Source: Gelidibacter salicanalis (GTDB lineage: Bacteria > Bacteroidota > Bacteroidia > Flavobacteriales > Flavobacteriaceae). From it: a stretch of 64,000 nucleotides of DNA. Made by a program: the position numbers and the translations under genes. Of the stretch, positions 62,801 to 64,000 are shown one piece after another. The stretch covers positions 139,882 to 203,881 of the forward strand of contig NZ_JAEHJZ010000003.1 in the NCBI RefSeq assembly GCF_016469035.1. The letters run 5' to 3'. The notes below the pieces were generated by a model. The model worked only from the letters and a program-made list of their open reading frames with translations, was not told the DNA's origin and ran no database searches. Position 1 is the stretch's first letter, and every line of letters starts with the position of its first letter.

Positions 62801-62874
62801 AGCCGATAGAGGGACTCGAACCCACGACCTGCTGATTACAAATCAGCTGCTCTAGCCAGCTGAGCTACATCGGC
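62801..62874 (-). tRNA. tRNA-Thr, anticodon TGT
   Basis: 74 bases on the minus strand. The acceptor stem GCCGATG pairs with TATCGGC (last pair G-T). The D arm is GCTCAGCTGGCTAGAGC, the anticodon arm CTGATTTGTAATCAG holds TGT, and the T arm has GGTTCGAGTCC. CCA is not encoded. It is followed by an array that repeats its last 17 bases. Confidence 0.95.
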
Positions 62875-62933
62875 CTAAGAGACTGCAAATATAATCTCGG
62901 AAGTTATATCTGCAAATCTTTTGAAATAAAAAA

Positions 62934-63203
62934 TTAACCTAAGGCGTTGATTTTTTCAATCAGCGCGCGGCCTTTAGTTTCAAGTTCAGCGTTAACTTTC
63001 TTAAAGTGAGCTTTTTTGTTTTCAACAGTTTTATCGTTCACTTTAGCAATTAACTCATCAAACGTAAGGATAGCTTCATCAACTATTGCTTCAGTTTTTT
63101 TTGTGTCTTTACCAGAATGCGTATATTCCCAAACATATGCTGCTTCAATAATATCTCCTAAAACATAATTAATATCTTTTTTTAGGTCTCTAACATTTGC
63201 CAT
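62934..63203 (-). CDS. Small helical protein, family not recognised
   Basis: An 89-residue, mostly helical, lysine- and glutamate-rich protein. The start at 63203 (MANVRDLKKDINYVLGDIIE) is preferred over one twelve codons upstream, whose extra residues look non-coding. It lies between tRNA-Thr and manA. I recognise no family name. Small proteins of this kind are often conserved in flavobacteria; function unknown. Confidence 0.7.
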   Translation of the reverse strand: MANVRDLKKDINYVLGDIIEAAYVWEYTHSGKDTKKTEAIVDEAILTFDELIAKVNDKTVENKKAHFKKVNAELETKGRALIEKINALG

Positions 63204-63278
63204 TTTTCTTGATTTTAAAATTTTTACAAAAGTAGTCAATTAAACCATGTCTTTTATAATGGATTCCGTAAATTTTAA

Positions 63279-64000
63279 CTACACGTAAACTTCCAACAGT
63301 GTGGCATCTTCTGCAACAATCTGAAACGTAGTGATCGCTGCAGGAATCAATATGGTTTCTCCTTTCTTAATGATTTGAGTTACCTCTCCTATCTTGATTT
63401 CAGCTTCGCCGTCAACACAAATGTAAATCATAAAGGAATCATACGTATTCTCCCTTGCAAGTTCAGTATCCACCTTTAAATAGTTGGTTGTAAAGTACGG
63501 ACAACTCACCAGAGCGTTAGATTGATTGAAAGTGGTGTCATAGGACACTCTAAAATTATCTGGCATATCAAAACCAATGGCATCAATAGCCAATTCTGTA
63601 TGCAATTCTCGTGCATTACCAGCATCGTCCGTTCGGTCCCAATCGTAAATACGATAGGTAATATCACTTGTTTGCTGAATTTCTGCCAATAACACACCTG
63701 CCCCAATGGCATGTACACGTCCTACTTCAATAAAATAGGTGTCACCTGTTTTAACCTTATCAAAATTGAGAATTTCTGTAAGCGAATTATTGTTGAGATG
63801 TTCTAAGTACAGTTCAGGGGTCATTTTTTGATTGAAATCTACAATCAAATTGGCATCTTTATCCGCTTGCATCACATACCACATTTCTGTTTTCCCAAAA
63901 GAATTGTGACGTTTCGCCGCCAATTCGTCGTTGGGATGCAACTGAATGGACAAATCCTCTTTAGCGTCTATAAACTTTATGAGCAATGGGAATTTATCAC
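63279..64000 (-). CDS. manA: Mannose-6-phosphate isomerase, class I (5' part outside window)
   Basis: A partial gene: at least 240 residues of the C-terminal part are visible, and the frame remains open to the window end (reading ...DKFPLLIKFIDA, the TTG at 63986 being an internal Leu codon). The zinc-site region LSIQLHPNDELA and GKTEMWYVMQ, then RVHAIGAGVLLAEIQQTSD, identify a type I phosphomannose isomerase of the short, cupin-like form. It interconverts mannose-6-phosphate and fructose-6-phosphate. The full start lies right of the window. Confidence 0.9.
   Translation of the reverse strand, partial: DKFPLLIKFIDAKEDLSIQLHPNDELAAKRHNSFGKTEMWYVMQADKDANLIVDFNQKMTPELYLEHLNNNSLTEILNFDKVKTGDTYFIEVGRVHAIGAGVLLAEIQQTSDITYRIYDWDRTDDAGNARELHTELAIDAIGFDMPDNFRVSYDTTFNQSNALVSCPYFTTNYLKVDTELARENTYDSFMIYICVDGEAEIKIGEVTQIIKKGETILIPAAITTFQIVAEDATLLEVYV

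Noticed and set aside
62472-62874. CRISPR array or integrated element at tRNA-Thr
   Set aside because: The units are nearly identical along their whole length with no variable spacers, and no integrase or cas gene is present.

Overview
The window looks like chromosome of a marine-type member of the Flavobacteriaceae (phylum Bacteroidetes). Support: low G+C; lipoprotein and SPI signals of the flavobacterial kind; family-typical proteins (DUF1206, DUF4197, DUF4920, DUF3078, DUF4369, DUF6268-like and Lacal_2735-like proteins, glutamine synthetase III, fused isobutyryl-CoA mutase); and promoters of the Bacteroidetes type (TTG, then TAnnTTTG). The genus cannot be decided from the sequence alone. 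No phage, CRISPR array, insertion sequence or transposase was seen; it is mostly core chromosome with many small dispersed repeats.

Layout. 1-2.6 kb: repeat remnants, a DUF1206 membrane protein and an M28 peptidase. 2.6-9.3 kb: a tightly packed seven-gene minus-strand run (ABC ATPase, ABC-2 permease, MscS channel, outer-membrane protein, sigma54-type response regulator without DNA-binding domain, small membrane protein, PPK2 kinase). 9.5-11.3 kb: grpE-dnaJ. 11.5-20.4 kb: housekeeping genes (mnmD, ilvE, MazG-like, DPP III, crcB). 20.5-25.5 kb: MFS transporter behind a leader/terminator and a 175-bp repeat, YpdA-like reductase, Lrp regulator with a palindrome at its promoter, and a SigZ-like sigma factor behind an unannotated 33-residue peptide with 11 cysteines. 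25.8-38 kb: two adenosylcobalamin enzymes (IcmF, NrdJ), a BtuF-like protein, pyrF, prfA and an orphan ABC ATPase pair. 38-44 kb: DUF3078, PurM-like, a small exported peptide, glutamine synthetase III, Ca/Na antiporter. 44.2-46.4 kb: BlaI/BlaR1-like pair with operator dyads on the promoter. 47-49.3 kb: a 50-residue protein, a DEAD-box helicase and an SMR exporter, separated by two copies of the 175-bp repeat. 49.3-51 kb: ECF sigma/partner pair with an identical ECF-type promoter on its own gene and on the divergent DUF6249 gene. 51-62 kb: envelope enzymes (M1 peptidase, VanX-like, AlkB, alpha/beta hydrolase, DUF819 fusion, DUF4369 lipoprotein, class A PBP). 62-64 kb: inverted and tandem repeats, one of which duplicates the 3' end of tRNA-Thr, then tRNA-Thr, a small protein and a manA truncated by the window edge.

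The best candidates for undescribed biology are (i) the 175-bp four-hairpin element placed directly before start codons, (ii) the Cys-rich peptide, terminator, SigZ module, (iii) the self-controlled ECF sigma and its divergent target, and (iv) the BlaR1-like sensor with two TonB-plug-like repeats at its C-terminus. All functional statements are inferred from sequence; no database search was run.
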